6,070 nucleotides of DNA, taken from the NCBI GenBank assembly GCA_017745015.1, contig JAGIAF010000007.1, forward strand, positions 1 through 6,070, given 5' to 3'. The DNA comes from Bdellovibrio sp. (GTDB lineage Bacteria > Bdellovibrionota > Bdellovibrionia > Bdellovibrionales > Bdellovibrionaceae). How positions within the stretch are numbered: the stretch's first letter is position 1; each line of letters begins with the position of its first letter. A program made the position numbers and the translations under genes. Under the pieces are notes generated by a model. It was not told the DNA's origin, did not search any database, and saw only the letters and a program-made list of their open reading frames with translations. This document shows, one piece after another, positions 5,304 through 6,070 of this stretch.

Positions 5304-6070
5304 TTCTTCCCAGCTTCAACTCTTTCACTTAACGGATAGAAGTTATAGTGCAGCTGATACAATTGGCGGCCGTCTAAATCCGAAAAATCATGACGAGCCA
5401 GCACTTCTTTGGCGAAGTCATCCAATCGCTTATTGAGTTCCTTGATTTCAGAATCATTCATTGCAAAGAACAACGAGCGAAATCGGCGAGCTTCTGCAGG
5501 AAGATCCATGGCTTTCTCTGCACCATCAAAGAGATTCTTATAAAAGGCGCGCATACCTTGGTCTTTGAATTTATCGCTGACTTTGAAGTTGGGTGTTGTA
5601 ATCGTGAAATCCCCTTCTGCTTCGCTCAACAATCCAAATTGCTTTAAACGCAGAACTGCCTCGTCAATTTCCTGAGCTGTCACACCCAATTGACGAGCCA
5701 AAGATTCGGCGTCTTTCTTAACATCTTTGAACGACAGCAAAGAATGAAGTTTTGGAAGCAACGGATGCGACAAAAACTCGGCGCTAAGCTCTAAAGGTTC
5801 TTGTTCAAAATCTTGCCGCACGATACTTACCAGACGGGACCCCAGAATTTCCTTCTCTGCTGAACTTTTACTCTGTGAATAGGCCGCCAGAATCAAAAAG
5901 TAGTCGATGTCGTCGGCTGCCAGCTGCAAAACCTCTACGAGCTTTTTCAAGATCTCTTGGTGAATGGGTCTGCGACCCAAAACCATCAATCTTAAATAAG
6001 CTTTATTCTTAATTCCTAGCTGAGACGACCAAGTTGCGTAAGAGAAATTTTTATTCATACTCTTACGATA
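5300..6070 (-). CDS. TIGR02147/DUF4423-type putative DNA-binding regulator (partial, right edge)
   Basis: This family joins an N-terminal XRE-like helix-turn-helix to a C-terminal DUF4423 region; its targets are generally unknown. Numbering from the Met at 6058, residues 4-35 (NFSYATW, LGIKNKAYL, GRRPI) match the family's conserved entry into the DNA-binding domain. Residues 119-144 (LARQLGV then LRLKQFGLL) are a second, winged-helix-like part. YQLHYNFYPLS near the end matches the usual family C-terminus. The frame stays open to the window edge, reading Y-R-K-S before the Met. That fits the family pattern, in which a Lys/Arg/Asn-rich helix precedes the F-S-x-x-x-W/F element, so the Met at 6058 is probably internal and the true start lies outside the window. 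The AAGAG upstream of it is too close to the ATG for a good ribosome site. At least 256 residues are present, and the C-terminus is complete. Confidence 0.88.
   Translation of the reverse strand, partial: YRKSMNKNFSYATWSSQLGIKNKAYLRLMVLGRRPIHQEILKKLVEVLQLAADDIDYFLILAAYSQSKSSAEKEILGSRLVSIVRQDFEQEPLELSAEFLSHPLLPKLHSLLSFKDVKKDAESLARQLGVTAQEIDEAVLRLKQFGLLSEAEGDFTITTPNFKVSDKFKDQGMRAFYKNLFDGAEKAMDLPAEARRFRSLFFAMNDSEIKELNKRLDDFAKEVLARHDFSDLDGRQLYQLHYNFYPLSERVEAGKN

Noticed and set aside
5390..5647. Plus-strand 85-codon frame opposite the regulator
   Set aside because: It is antisense to the conserved C-terminal region of the regulator, with no ribosome site.

Overview
The window looks like chromosome from a predatory or related Bdellovibrionota bacterium, most likely Bdellovibrio or a close relative. 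This rests on recognition, not on a search. Base composition is middling. One gene is a TIGR02147/DUF4423-type regulator, a family I know mainly from Bdellovibrio and Fibrobacter. Three of the five genes encode exported or lipid-anchored proteins. I see no transposase, integrase, tRNA, rRNA or CRISPR array. It reads as ordinary chromosomal sequence with one or two unusual envelope proteins.

Layout. From 1 to 1040 (minus strand, cut by the left edge) is a lipoprotein. It has a globular part, an acidic stretch, 16 uninterrupted P-K-x-x-x pentapeptides, and then the first residues of what looks like a penicillin-insensitive murein endopeptidase (MepA/M74-like) domain. The gap 1041-1194 holds a weak promoter candidate for that gene and a convincing rho-independent terminator (1134-1166) for the gene upstream. 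From 1195 to 3378 (minus) is a 727-residue secreted protein of unknown function. It is helix-rich, with ten cysteines and a long uncharged Gly/Ala-rich segment. The gap 3379-3527 holds its strong Shine-Dalgarno site and a possible promoter with an inverted repeat. From 3528 to 4367 (minus) is a lipoprotein alpha/beta hydrolase. From 4377 to 5303 (plus) is a CorA-type divalent cation channel. From 5300 to 6070 (minus, cut by the right edge) is the TIGR02147-type regulator.

Arrangement. The hydrolase and corA face away from each other with only 9 bp between their start codons, so each promoter must lie in the other gene's coding sequence. Neither has a recognisable Shine-Dalgarno site. A CATAAT box is placed so that corA could be leaderless. 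corA and the regulator converge and share a CTAG tetranucleotide that supplies both TAG stops, leaving no room for a dedicated terminator. The three left-hand minus-strand genes run in the same direction, but the terminator and separate promoter candidates suggest at least two transcription units.

The genes do not form an obvious single pathway. The left half is envelope-related: a candidate peptidoglycan-reaching lipoprotein, a secreted helical protein and a lipid-anchored hydrolase. The most interesting items are the pentapeptide-linker lipoprotein, the secreted 727-residue protein and the very tight head-to-head and tail-to-tail packing around corA. I found no strong evidence for a wholly new system.
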